This document shows, piece by piece, positions 1 through 7,669 of a stretch of 64,000 nt of DNA; the first letter of the stretch is position 1; every line of letters begins with the position of its first letter. Below the pieces are notes generated by a model. The model was not told the DNA's origin and searched no databases. It saw only the letters and a program-made list of their open reading frames with translations. The stretch covers positions 130,070 through 194,069 of the forward strand of contig JAJYAT010000001.1 in the NCBI GenBank assembly GCA_021779375.1, written 5' to 3'. A program made the position numbers and the translations under genes. Origin of the DNA: a bacterium. GTDB lineage: Bacteria > Patescibacteriota > Gracilibacteria > JAHISY01.

Positions 1-2
1 TC

Positions 3-287
3 GAGTGGACACAAGTAGACACGAGTAGACAACCAGTAGACAACAAGATTTGTCGGGTCGACATCTCCGACGAAGAAATCTTAGCTGCTCACCAAAAGTT
101 TAACTCGCTGGAAACCTCAAACGAAGGCTTCGCCAGCCTAGCTGCAGCTGAAAAAGTCCGACCGTCAGGGGAGTCGCTCGTAATTTTGACCGGAAGAAAT
201 TGGAAAAGCGGGAAGATTGATTTGGCGCGTTTTGAAAAAGCTGACAATTTTGCGGAAGTTGATAGAATACTTACTCCAAATGGATAA
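3..287 (+). CDS. C-terminal fragment of a PLP-dependent enzyme, threonine synthase-like (5' truncated by window edge)
   Basis: An open frame enters at the window edge and runs 94 codons to TAA at 285-287. The tail reads like the end of a fold-type II PLP enzyme: an alternating helix region (DISDEEILAAHQKF), a Gly-rich turn (SNEGFASLAAAEK) and a closing strand with a glycine turn (ESLVILTGRNWKSGK), matching the EPSGA...VVLTGHG region of threonine synthases. The catalytic lysine would lie upstream, outside the window, so the exact reaction cannot be fixed. The first 45 bases consist of imperfect 10-11 bp repeats (AGTAGACA core), which give a low-complexity peptide. The stop overlaps the ATG of the following ATP-grasp gene, so the two are translationally coupled. 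The family call is an inference from a short fragment. Confidence 0.5.
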   Translation, partial: EWTQVDTSRQPVDNKICRVDISDEEILAAHQKFNSLETSNEGFASLAAAEKVRPSGESLVILTGRNWKSGKIDLARFEKADNFAEVDRILTPNG

Positions 288-1311
288 CTTCCCCCGCAAA
301 ACGATTCTCTTGGTCTCGCCCGATCCTCGCAAAATCGAGGGGCTCGAGCTCGCGTGGCCGCACTTCAAAATTTTCGTTTCGAAGATGAGTCCCGCCCTGC
401 GCAAAGCCGAAAGGCGAGGAGCCGAAATCATAAATTTGAAGCTACCAAAAATTAAAAAAACGAGTGATTTGCTGGCAGAAATGGTCGGACGAAACTTGGT
501 CAAAAGGGGGAGTCGCGTTTTGGTTTTCAAAAATTTGGCGAAAATCGAGAAGCTCGCCGCCAAACGCAAATTCGAAATTTTGATGCCAGAGTCAAAATTT
601 CTAATCTTGCTCGAAGATAAAATTAACTTCGTCCAGTTCTGCCACGAATTTGCGCTGCCGATTTTGCCAACCAAGGTTCGCGAATTAAATCTCGTACGCT
701 TCACCGAACCAATTGTCGTGCAAACGCGGCGCGGTCACGCTGGTGAATCGACTTATTTCATCCGGTCACCACGCGAGCTAGAAAATCTGAAACACAAAAT
801 GGGGGACTTCACGGTCAAAGTGACACCGCTCAAAAAACTGCCGACTTTCTCGCTGGATTTCTGCGTGACACGCAACGGGATTTATTCGACTCAACCCTTT
901 TTCCAAATCACGGGCGACCCGAGACTAAATCCGCTGCCAGGCGGCACAGGCGGAATCGACTTCGATATCGCCGCTCAGCTGTCAGTCGAGACGAAGGAAA
1001 GAATCGGCGCGCTGGTCGAGATGGTCGGAGCAGCTTTGAAAAAAATTGGCTACCGCGGCATCGCGGGAATTGATTTCCTCGTTGATGATGCGAACTCGCG
1101 GATTTATTTGCTCGAGCTGAATCCCCGACTGCTCTCGAATCTCGGTTTCGTCACGCGCAAACAAGTCGAGGCAGGGGAGCTGCCGCTCGCGACGATTCAT
1201 TTGCTTGAATTCCTAGGGGAAGATTTCACTAAATTTAAAGCCGAAAGATTGAGCCGAGTAAATTCTGGACGCTTCGAAAATCCGCATCCGGACGCGCAGT
1301 TAGCTTTTTGA
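280..1311 (+). CDS. ATP-grasp domain protein (carboxylate-amine ligase type)
   Basis: A 343-residue protein. The ATG at 280 is chosen because it overlaps the upstream stop (ATGGATAA) and begins at a natural N-terminus (MDNFPRKTILL); the frame is open further upstream but without a good start. The C-terminal half carries the ATP-grasp signature: a nucleotide-lid region (VVQTRRGHAGESTYFI), a Gly-rich acidic loop (PLPGGTGGIDFD) and the Mg-binding strand (GYRGIAGIDFLVDD...IYLLELNPRL), close to the layout of carbamoyl-phosphate synthase and biotin carboxylase. Such enzymes activate a carboxylate as acyl phosphate for attack by an amine. The substrate is not readable. Coupling to a PLP lyase suggests a small amino-acid or dipeptide-like product, but this is inference only. 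Confidence 0.75.
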   Translation: MDNFPRKTILLVSPDPRKIEGLELAWPHFKIFVSKMSPALRKAERRGAEIINLKLPKIKKTSDLLAEMVGRNLVKRGSRVLVFKNLAKIEKLAAKRKFEILMPESKFLILLEDKINFVQFCHEFALPILPTKVRELNLVRFTEPIVVQTRRGHAGESTYFIRSPRELENLKHKMGDFTVKVTPLKKLPTFSLDFCVTRNGIYSTQPFFQITGDPRLNPLPGGTGGIDFDIAAQLSVETKERIGALVEMVGAALKKIGYRGIAGIDFLVDDANSRIYLLELNPRLLSNLGFVTRKQVEAGELPLATIHLLEFLGEDFTKFKAERLSRVNSGRFENPHPDAQLAF

Positions 1312-1325
1312 GTAGAATCTCTACG

Positions 1326-1823
1326 ATGAATAAAACAAGTCTCAAGCTTAAATTGCTGCATCAGGCTTTCGAGCTGAGTGTTTTGTTAAAAGGTCTCGAT
1401 GGAATCTTGGAAGCTGTCGGCGGGATACTTTTATTTTTTATTAAACCGTACCAAATCAACGCTGTCATCGTCTGGCTAACGCAGCACGAATTGATTGAAG
1501 ACTCGCATGATTTAATTGCAAACTACCTAGTGAAATTGGGCGCAGGTCTTTCGTTAGACGCCCAAATCTTCGGCGCGATTTACTTACTCATTCATGGGAT
1601 TATCAAATTCGGACTGATTGTCGGCTTATGGAAAAAGAAGCTTATGGCTTATCCAATTGCGATAGTTTTTCTCGCACTTTTCATCGTTTACCAAATTTAC
1701 CGCTACGTTTACCATCCTGCGCTTTGGCTAATCGTCTTGAGCGTATTCGATGCTTTAATGATTCTCCTAACCTGGATTGAATATCAAAGACTCAAGAAAA
1801 ACTTTGGTGTCAGCGCTCGTTAA
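1326..1823 (+). CDS. DUF2127-family membrane protein
   Basis: A 165-residue integral membrane protein with about four hydrophobic helices: LEAVGGILLFFI, IFGAIYLLIHGIIKFGLIVGLW, YPIAIVFLALFIVYQIY and LIVLSVFDALMILLTW. The sequence HGIIKFGLIVGLWKKKLMAYP is the recognisable core of the DUF2127 family, whose function is unknown. ATG at 1326 is preferred over a TTG at 1308. The gene follows the ATP-grasp gene by 14 bases on the same strand and overlaps the convergent dehydroquinate synthase gene by 14 bases at its 3' end. Confidence 0.7.
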   Translation: MNKTSLKLKLLHQAFELSVLLKGLDGILEAVGGILLFFIKPYQINAVIVWLTQHELIEDSHDLIANYLVKLGAGLSLDAQIFGAIYLLIHGIIKFGLIVGLWKKKLMAYPIAIVFLALFIVYQIYRYVYHPALWLIVLSVFDALMILLTWIEYQRLKKNFGVSAR

Positions 1824-2808
1824 TCGTCTCTTTCACTTTCACGCCGAAGTGCCGACCGGCATCTTCGACGAAAGCGAGAACCTCGTCGCCTTTTTTTAAT
1901 TTCGTAATTGAAATTGGCTTACCGTTTGGTTTGGTCAGACGAATCGTCTCGGCATTTTGCATTACGAGCGAAATCGGCTTCGCGCCGATCTTGCCACGCA
2001 CGTGTAGCATCGGGCGTTTTTCGATTTTGGCACGACCGACTGCGAGCGGAAAAGTGTTGCCCTTTTCGTCCACAATCAAAACCTGCTTACCTGCGGTGAC
2101 CTCATTTAAATAACCAGTCTTGTTGTCAGGCAGACGGACATAAGCGTGCACCGCGCCGACATTGACGCGAAATGGTCGCGGATCGCAGTAAGGGCTTTCA
2201 GCATTTTCATTGAAGACGAGAAACATCGCCGAGCTCGAATCCCCCGCGAGGATACCCTGCCCGGGTGCGAGAATCGCCGTCGTATCGACGCAAACGCGGT
2301 CAGCCACGCCGACAGCCTCGGTCGACTCAATCGTCGCACGCACGAGCTGCAAACGCTCGTTGTTCGCTTCGCGGACGACCTTGCCCGTCGTGACAATTTC
2401 CGCGGGTTTCGTGGTCTCGAGAAGAATGCCGTCCGCGCCGACCTCCATCGTCGTCAGCGCCAGCAGGGCTTTTTTCGAATCGCCTACTGTTTGGATGATG
2501 TTTGAAGTTTTGGAGATTAAATTTTCAAGCGGAATGATTGACCAATCCTTGTTGCGAATAATTTTGAAAACCTTGGCACCAGCTGCGACGACGTCGTTCT
2601 CGACCGCCTTAGCGGTGATTGTGAATTCCTGAACGTCCTTGCCTAATTTCAAATCACCATCAGTCGCGACCGTCTGAATCAGTCCGAGCTCTTTGGCTTT
2701 TTTCGAAAAACCGGTCGGCAAAACGAGCGCATCGGCGCCGGATTCGATCGCTGTCGCGACGAGTTCTTTGTTCCATTTCGGAATCGAAACCCAGAAAAGT
2801 TTTTTCAT
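1810..2808 (-). CDS. 3-dehydroquinate synthase II (archaeal type)
   Basis: A 332-residue protein that matches the archaeal DHQ synthase family, not bacterial AroB. This family converts 2-amino-3,7-dideoxy-D-threo-hept-6-ulosonate to 3-dehydroquinate by NAD-dependent oxidative deamination and cyclisation. Recognisable segments are the N-terminal KKLFWVSIPKWNKELVATAIESGAD, MEVGADGILLETT, DRVCVDTTAILAPGQGILAGDSS, NAESPYCDPRPFRVNVGAVHAYV and the C-terminal beta-barrel part (MLHVRGKIGAKPISLVMQNAETIRL). Length fits the family. The gene is alone on its strand; a TGCTAAAAT box lies about 25 bases upstream of the ATG. Occurrence in a bacterium is uncommon and implies the alternative shikimate entry; the partner ADH synthase is not in the window. 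Confidence 0.88.
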   Translation of the reverse strand: MKKLFWVSIPKWNKELVATAIESGADALVLPTGFSKKAKELGLIQTVATDGDLKLGKDVQEFTITAKAVENDVVAAGAKVFKIIRNKDWSIIPLENLISKTSNIIQTVGDSKKALLALTTMEVGADGILLETTKPAEIVTTGKVVREANNERLQLVRATIESTEAVGVADRVCVDTTAILAPGQGILAGDSSSAMFLVFNENAESPYCDPRPFRVNVGAVHAYVRLPDNKTGYLNEVTAGKQVLIVDEKGNTFPLAVGRAKIEKRPMLHVRGKIGAKPISLVMQNAETIRLTKPNGKPISITKLKKGDEVLAFVEDAGRHFGVKVKETINER

Positions 2809-2913
2809 TGGAAATTTTTAGACCCGTAAATTTTAGCATTTCTTGAAATAAGCGAGAGACGGGCGAAGACCTAAGCTAAGTTGTGCTAAAATTTTTTCTT
2901 GTAATTTTTTACC

Positions 2914-3483
2914 GTGGAGGAATCTTTTGAGATATTGAAATTTCCAGTCGAACAAGAAAGCCAGGTTTTTTACGAAATTTTAAAAACACTTCTTAAAGGT
3001 TTTGTCGCTGGCAAAATCGTAAATGAAGAACGGAATGATGTTCTTTTAAATTACAAAACCGGCAAGCCAGCTAGCCGACCAGCGCTAAGAGAATTCGACA
3101 AACGGATCGAAAAAGCTGAATTATTTGAATTTATAAATCCAAGTCCAAATCGTCCTTCAGCGATAAATCAATGGCTTTGCTTGGCAGAAGAAACAACCGC
3201 CAAAAAAATTGTCTCTGCTTCAAAAAGTTTTAAACGGAGGGAGAACTTTTTTGCCTTCAATAATGATTACATGTTGGAGTTCGCGATACAAAACAACCTG
3301 AATCCGCGTCAAATCTTAAATTTCATGAAATATCTTGGCAATCTTATGCGAGCATATAATTTGAAAGATCTCTCGGGAATTGCTTTAAACCTAAAAAACT
3401 TACAATTTGTCGCCCGCCAAGAACTTGAAAAAATATTGTTTAATGAACCAAAGCTTAGTGCAAGCAAAAGGACATTCCGCTAA
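2914..3483 (+). CDS. Hypothetical protein, unrecognised
   Basis: A 189-residue soluble protein with no family I recognise. It is mostly helical by composition, with charged segments (KTGKPASRPALREFDKRIEKAELFEF) and a C-terminal helical stretch (LNPRQILNFMKYLGNLMRAYNLKDLSG). GTG at 2914 is taken as start, about 21 bases after a TGCTAAAAT promoter box at 2884-2892; a TTG at 2935 is an alternative. Codon use is more AT-rich than in the flanking genes, which favour GCG/CGC/TCG, so the gene may be acquired. Its stop codon overlaps the -10 box of the next gene. Confidence 0.55.
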   Translation: MEESFEILKFPVEQESQVFYEILKTLLKGFVAGKIVNEERNDVLLNYKTGKPASRPALREFDKRIEKAELFEFINPSPNRPSAINQWLCLAEETTAKKIVSASKSFKRRENFFAFNNDYMLEFAIQNNLNPRQILNFMKYLGNLMRAYNLKDLSGIALNLKNLQFVARQELEKILFNEPKLSASKRTFR

Positions 3484-3486
3484 AAT
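3481..3486 (+). promoter_or_regulatory. -10 box TAAAAT, leaderless arrangement
   Basis: TAAAAT (in GCTAAAAT) ends 7 bases before the ATG at 3494, so transcription would start at or within a base or two of the start codon. The box shares its first bases with the stop codon of the upstream gene. No Shine-Dalgarno site is possible in this space. Confidence 0.5.
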
Positions 3487-3493
3487 CCTCTGG

Positions 3494-4063
3494 ATGCAAA
3501 TTTCTTATTTTGGAAATCTCGGATTCGTGCTGAAAGGCAACGACGCTTCAATCGCGCTGGCGCTACCAGCCGACAAAATCGGCGACGCCGAAATCGTGAT
3601 TACCGCGACAGCCGACGAGCAGGTCAAAGCTGCGAAAGGTCAAAATGTTTTCGATTGGCCGGGAGAGTACGAATCGCGCGGCGTGAGCGTAGCGCTCATC
3701 CCAGTCGGCAAAGACAAACCTTCCCGCATCGCGAAAATTATCGTCGATGAAATTTCCGTCGTGCATCTCGATGGCGTGACTGAACCGCTCAGCGAAAAAG
3801 AGGAGGAGAAAGTCGGCAACGTCGACGTGCTTTTGATCTCGGTTGGCAAGAATGCCGCGCTCGACGCGAAGCAAATTAAAAATACGATTGAAGCGCTCGA
3901 GCCGAAGATCGTGATTCCGATGAATTTCGCAGCGGGCGAGGAGCTCGAATTCGCGAAAAGTCTCGGCTTCGCCGATCTCGAACCCGAGAATGAATTGAAA
4001 ATCAAAGCCGCGAGCCTCCCAGTCGAACGCCTGGAATTGAAAATTCTGAGGCCACGAAAATAG
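3494..4063 (+). CDS. Degenerate metallo-beta-lactamase-fold protein (UlaG-like), ligands lost
   Basis: A 189-residue protein with the strand order and landmarks of the UlaG-like MBL family: MQISYFGNLGF at the position of the usual YxGHSxF, VFDWPGEYESRGV for the family's DTPGEYE, VVHLDG for CHLGD, VDVLLISVGKNAALDAKQ and PKIVIPMNF for PMHY. The metal ligands are gone: GH is GN, the HxHxDH loop is replaced by ITATADEQ, and the last His is Asn. A hydrolase activity is therefore unlikely. A binding or regulatory role is inference. Start ATG 3494 follows a TAAAAT box by 7 bases. The tRNA-Arg gene follows. Confidence 0.7.
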   Translation: MQISYFGNLGFVLKGNDASIALALPADKIGDAEIVITATADEQVKAAKGQNVFDWPGEYESRGVSVALIPVGKDKPSRIAKIIVDEISVVHLDGVTEPLSEKEEEKVGNVDVLLISVGKNAALDAKQIKNTIEALEPKIVIPMNFAAGEELEFAKSLGFADLEPENELKIKAASLPVERLELKILRPRK

Positions 4064-4147
4064 TTTGAGGCAGTTTTATTGTTTGGAATCTGCCTCGCTC
4101 GAGGTGGAAAATTTTCAGTATCAAATTTTTAAATCTAAAATCAGCCT

Positions 4148-4222
4148 GGTCCCGTAGTTCAATGGATAGAACAATTCCGTCCTAAGGAAGAAATGCCGGT
4201 TCGATTCCTGCCGGGGCCACCA
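4148..4222 (+). tRNA. tRNA-Arg (CCU)
   Basis: A cloverleaf can be drawn: acceptor GGTCCCG pairing with CGGGGCC (one G-T pair), discriminator A, encoded CCA at 4220-4222, T-loop GGTTCGATTCC, and an anticodon loop GTCCTAA with T33 and anticodon CCT. It reads AGG. The outermost anticodon-stem pair is A-G. Confidence 0.93.
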
Positions 4223-4294
4223 TTCTTCGCGCTTAAGAGTTAAGTACTCACAAAAAATTAAATCACTTGCTCTGCGTTTTATGTTCCATGTTTC

Positions 4295-4792
4295 ATGAAT
4301 AAAATCGCCATAATTTCAGATTCGCACGGCGCGCTTGATCGCTTGGACGAAGTTTTGACGAATCTACAAAATGGAGGTGTCACGGAAATCATCCACGCGG
4401 GCGACTTCGCCCTCGGAGCGATTGCCGAACTTTTGCAAAAATTTCCTGGTTTGAATTTTCGCATCGCGATTGGAAATTGCGACGTCAACTCTGAGCTACT
4501 GGAAAAAATCAGCGCCCTGGAAAATGTCGAGCTTGCCGAAATTTTGGGATTCGAGCTCAGCGGCAGGCAATTCGCAGTCGCGCACCGAATCGAAGACTTG
4601 CGAAATAGCGCCGCCGAAATTTTGGTCAGCGGACACACGCACATTCCTTTAGCCAAAAAAGCCGAGGGAAAACTTTTTCTAAATCCCGGATCACTCCAAG
4701 ATGACGGCGGCTATTTTTTGCTTGAAACGGAAGCTTTGGGAATCGAGCGAAAACTTTTCACAGAAAAAATTTCAACAGACAACAAAAAATGA
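4295..4792 (+). CDS. YfcE/MJ0936-family metallophosphoesterase
   Basis: A 165-residue phosphodiesterase of the calcineurin-like superfamily, in the small YfcE group. The metal-binding motifs are in order: DSHG near residue 9, HAGD near 35, GNCD near 60, and SGHTHIP near 115, with a late NPGS. The middle histidine motif, usually GH, reads AHR here. Family members hydrolyse artificial phosphodiesters and the physiological substrate is generally unknown. The gene starts about 70 bases after tRNA-Arg and is followed by a membrane PH-domain protein. Confidence 0.85.
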   Translation: MNKIAIISDSHGALDRLDEVLTNLQNGGVTEIIHAGDFALGAIAELLQKFPGLNFRIAIGNCDVNSELLEKISALENVELAEILGFELSGRQFAVAHRIEDLRNSAAEILVSGHTHIPLAKKAEGKLFLNPGSLQDDGGYFLLETEALGIERKLFTEKISTDNKK

Positions 4793-4852
4793 TTCTGTGA
4801 GAAACTTGTATCTTGCGAACCCTTGACCCAAAATAACAGCGTAAAAAAATAT

Positions 4853-5359
4853 ATGGATCAAATTGAGATAAAGAAAACTATCGCTATTGTCACCATCAAG
4901 CTCATGGCTTTGCAGCTTTTTTTTGCTTTGACCTATTTGACAACATCGTTGATTAGCGACTCCATAGACCAGTACAACAACGGCACTTTTATGAATGCAA
5001 TCGCTTACGACAGCCTAACTTTCATTATCATTGCCCTCGTACATTTGGCAATCACTGTGTATATCATTTTAGAATGGGTCGCGGAGAAATATATCATTTT
5101 GCCGGACAGAATCAGACACCAGCACGGAATTCTCTTTCGGAAAACTGAATCTTGGGAAATCAGAAATATCGAAACTGGATACATCACCGAAGGATTGGTC
5201 GCGAGACTGTTTAATTATGGAACTCTAACTTTTCACAGCCCGACACTCGATAGTAATATCATCTTAAACGATGTTCCATCACCATCGCTCGTGTTTAACT
5301 CTGTCGAAAAAAACCTAGCTCTGCTCGGCAAATCCCCAATCAAATACTTGAAACGCTAG
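4853..5359 (+). CDS. Membrane protein with bacterial PH domain (DUF304/YdbT-like)
   Basis: Two N-terminal hydrophobic helices (IKLMALQLFFALTYLTT, LTFIIIALVHLAITVYIIL) are followed by a soluble domain with the bPH2 pattern: YIILPDRIRHQHGILFRKTESWEIRNIETGYITEGLVARLFNYGTLTFHSP. In this family (YdbS/YdbT) the GTL/GDI strand after a short loop is diagnostic. ATG at 4853 gives 168 residues; a TTG at 4823 in the same frame gives 178. Role unknown; it lies at the cytoplasmic membrane. Confidence 0.75.
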   Translation: MDQIEIKKTIAIVTIKLMALQLFFALTYLTTSLISDSIDQYNNGTFMNAIAYDSLTFIIIALVHLAITVYIILEWVAEKYIILPDRIRHQHGILFRKTESWEIRNIETGYITEGLVARLFNYGTLTFHSPTLDSNIILNDVPSPSLVFNSVEKNLALLGKSPIKYLKR

Positions 5360-5411
5360 CATAGCCAAACTCAAACATACGAAAAATTTCTACCGAAAAC
5401 CTTCGGCTTGG

Positions 5412-6089
5412 CTAGATCAAGTTGAAATAATAAACCGAAGGCGCAACGACAAAGGCGACACAAATTAAAAAAATAATCGTAAAAAATAGGACGCTGATTG
5501 CATGATTGTGGCGCAAAACAAAAAAGGCAGATTCTGGTTTCTTCCAGGCTCGGGAATTCGCGATGCCCAGAAAGCCTAAAAAAATAAACATCGCTCCCAA
5601 ACCAAAAGTCAGAATATTACCCATCAGATCTGGCATCCTTCGCGATAAAGCCGCAAGCCCAATAAGAAGAAAGAACACCCCAAGCCATAAATTAGCCCTC
5701 ACTTTCGAATTTGGGATTTTCCCGAGTTTTTTAGTTTCAAGCGCTTTCTCAATCCAACCCATCGCCCACGGCGAAATCGTCTCTCGAGATTTCAGCAGAA
5801 GTTTATAAGCCTGATAGCAAAGCCAAACGGCAAAAATCCCAATTAACAGCGGCATGATCAAGTTGCCCACGCTTGGGATCGAGATATCAAGAACGTCGAA
5901 CAGCTTACCAATCACGAGCAGCGCGATTGCGAAAGGAGTGAGAATCAAGGCAGATTTTTGCGCCGACTGTTTGGCGGCAAGACTTTTTTCCCAAGATAAA
6001 TTATTGCTGACAACCAGCTCGTCAATCTTTTTTTTAAACGCCTGATAGTCTCCGCCATTCAGATTTTCTGCAGCTGGGTTCGTTGGCAT
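5412..6089 (-). CDS. Polytopic membrane protein, unrecognised
   Basis: A 225-residue protein with a soluble, charged N-terminal 45 residues and about six hydrophobic segments, among them LILTPFAIALLVIGKLF, LIMPLLIGIFAVWLCYQAY, LWLGVFFLLIGLAAL and VLFFTIIFLICVAFVVAPSVYYF. No family was recognised. It is monocistronic on the minus strand, convergent with the PH-domain gene. Confidence 0.6.
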   Translation of the reverse strand: MPTNPAAENLNGGDYQAFKKKIDELVVSNNLSWEKSLAAKQSAQKSALILTPFAIALLVIGKLFDVLDISIPSVGNLIMPLLIGIFAVWLCYQAYKLLLKSRETISPWAMGWIEKALETKKLGKIPNSKVRANLWLGVFFLLIGLAALSRRMPDLMGNILTFGLGAMFIFLGFLGIANSRAWKKPESAFFVLRHNHAISVLFFTIIFLICVAFVVAPSVYYFNLI

Positions 6090-6193
6090 AATCTGGATTT
6101 AAATTAGCATCAGCATAATTAATAATCGCGCGTTCTTCAAATCTGATTCGTGTCGGCTAATGAAAATGTTGGCGATTTAATAATCAGGGGACG

Positions 6194-7177
6194 CTAATTT
6201 GCTGAAGATTTATATTTCCAATCCGTAGCTCCTCCGCGTAGAGCTTTGGCGAATATCAAAGTGTTTTGCGCTAATTTTTTCGCATCTTCGACATAGGCAG
6301 AGCTGGTCACAAATTTTTTGTCTTTGTAAGTTGGTCTCAAAATAGAAGACATCGCGTACATGATGCTCCAAGGAGCGAAAGCCATTCCGAAACGGTCGAG
6401 CCCCATGAACAAAGACGAAATCACGAGCGCGGCTCCTTCCTCGTGACCAGTCACAATGACGCCAGCCGACTTGCCACTGAAGCGACGAAAGAAACCGCTA
6501 CCCAAAACAGCATCGTCCGCCATCAACTCGACAAATTTTGTGTGCTTGATGTTGAGCTCTTTATTTTTCGCACCGTTTGGATCAGCCGGCGGCAAGCTTC
6601 CATCGAGACTAATGCAGCGGTCGATGAAGAGAGCTAACATCGACGACATTTTGAAATTATTAACCGGTGTCGCGAAGATGATAATGTCTGCTGCCAGAAT
6701 CTTGTCGTATAAAACATTGCTCATATCGTCGGCTGTCGCAGTCCCGCGCGGATAGCAGGAACAGCGGAAGTGGCACTGCGTGTTGGTTGTGGAATAACAA
6801 GCCTTGCAGGGTTTGATGTCATATTTGCGCAGCGGAATTAATTCTGTTTTCACGCCGTGCTTTTTTAATTCTGCCAGCGCCTGCGTGAGTAAAAATTCTG
6901 AATTGCTGCTCTCGGCTGCCATATCAAATTGGTCTCGCGCCGATCCAGAAACTCCAATCGCCCGAAGCGGTCCTTTCTTTTTCTTCAGCCGTTCAGCTTC
7001 CTGAATAGTTTGTTTTTGGATCGCCTTGAAGCGCCGCAATGTTTTATCGTCAATATCTAAAAATTTTTTGAGATACGCGTCAGTTCGCAGAGGTGTCACT
7101 AAGTCACCGCCGCACTGCGGACACTCGGCGATTTTGCCGGTGGAAACGAGTGTACATTTTTCACAAACTTGCGTCAT
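6194..7177 (-). CDS. Flavodoxin-like NADPH-dependent FMN reductase with N-terminal zinc ribbon
   Basis: A 327-residue protein. Residues 5-22 form a CxxC-x10-CxxC zinc ribbon. The remainder is a flavodoxin-like fold of the iron-sulfur flavoprotein/FMN-reductase group: GVSGSARD phosphate loop, LLTQALAELKKHGVKTELIPL, a cysteine cluster (KPCKACYSTT...CHFRCSCYPRG) that could hold a metal or iron-sulfur centre, and ADIIIFATPVNNFKMSSMLALFIDR for flavin binding. It is the last gene of a minus-strand redox operon, 2 bases after the DUF2769 gene and downstream of a cupredoxin, so it probably transfers electrons to or from small redox carriers. Confidence 0.78.
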   Translation of the reverse strand: MTQVCEKCTLVSTGKIAECPQCGGDLVTPLRTDAYLKKFLDIDDKTLRRFKAIQKQTIQEAERLKKKKGPLRAIGVSGSARDQFDMAAESSNSEFLLTQALAELKKHGVKTELIPLRKYDIKPCKACYSTTNTQCHFRCSCYPRGTATADDMSNVLYDKILAADIIIFATPVNNFKMSSMLALFIDRCISLDGSLPPADPNGAKNKELNIKHTKFVELMADDAVLGSGFFRRFSGKSAGVIVTGHEEGAALVISSLFMGLDRFGMAFAPWSIMYAMSSILRPTYKDKKFVTSSAYVEDAKKLAQNTLIFAKALRGGATDWKYKSSAN

Positions 7178-7179
7178 AT

Positions 7180-7434
7180 TTACATCGTTAATTTTTCATC
7201 AACCTCGTCAGCCGAGCCATGGATACAGTAATACCCAGCCTTGAGGTTGTTTTCTCGGTGTACGGGACAGCCACCACAAAGGCAGCCGTTCATTTTGAAG
7301 GTGCAAGCGCTTTTCCCAACCGCAGCCGCACAGTAGAGTTTCTCTGCTTTCGTCTCTGCACAGGTATTGTAGCTGGGACAGTGTGGGCAAACACATTTAT
7401 TCAAATTGTTTTCCGTCTTTTCGACTTTGGGCAT
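7180..7434 (-). CDS. DUF2769-family cysteine-rich protein
   Basis: An 84-residue protein with about eleven cysteines in the DUF2769 pattern: CVCPHCPSYNTC near the N-terminus, then LYCAAAVGKSAC, MNGCLCGGCPVH and YYCIHG. The spacing suggests a bound metal or iron-sulfur site. The function of the family is not established. It sits between a small membrane protein and a flavin reductase in one tight operon, which supports a redox role. Confidence 0.8.
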   Translation of the reverse strand: MPKVEKTENNLNKCVCPHCPSYNTCAETKAEKLYCAAAVGKSACTFKMNGCLCGGCPVHRENNLKAGYYCIHGSADEVDEKLTM

Positions 7435-7443
7435 ATTTTAATT

Positions 7444-7668
7444 TTAAAAATTGAACTGAATCGATAACCCTAAAAGTCCGTGGAGAACTGCAACGATTAT
7501 CGTGATAAGCGCCAAACGCGGATGCCACTTAAAGGGAATCACATAAATCCCTTTGAAAGTCAGAGCACCGATAGTCGCCGTGGCAAGTAGTAGTGTGAAC
7601 GTCAAAATCCCACCATACATCACGAGCGGCTTGCCAAGAAACATTATCAAAGCAATTTTGTGAATCAT
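7444..7668 (-). CDS. Small two- to three-helix membrane protein
   Basis: A 74-residue protein from ATG at 7668, one base after the cupredoxin stop; an overlapping TTG at 7680 is possible. Hydrophobic helices are PLVMYGGILTFTLLLATATIGAL and LALITIIVAVLHGLLGLSI, with a histidine in each half (MIHK, WHPRLA, LHGLL), which might hold a heme or quinone. That reading is speculative. Its place between cupredoxin and DUF2769 genes suggests a membrane part of the redox module. Confidence 0.62.
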   Translation of the reverse strand: MIHKIALIMFLGKPLVMYGGILTFTLLLATATIGALTFKGIYVIPFKWHPRLALITIIVAVLHGLLGLSIQFNF

Positions 7669-7669
7669 C

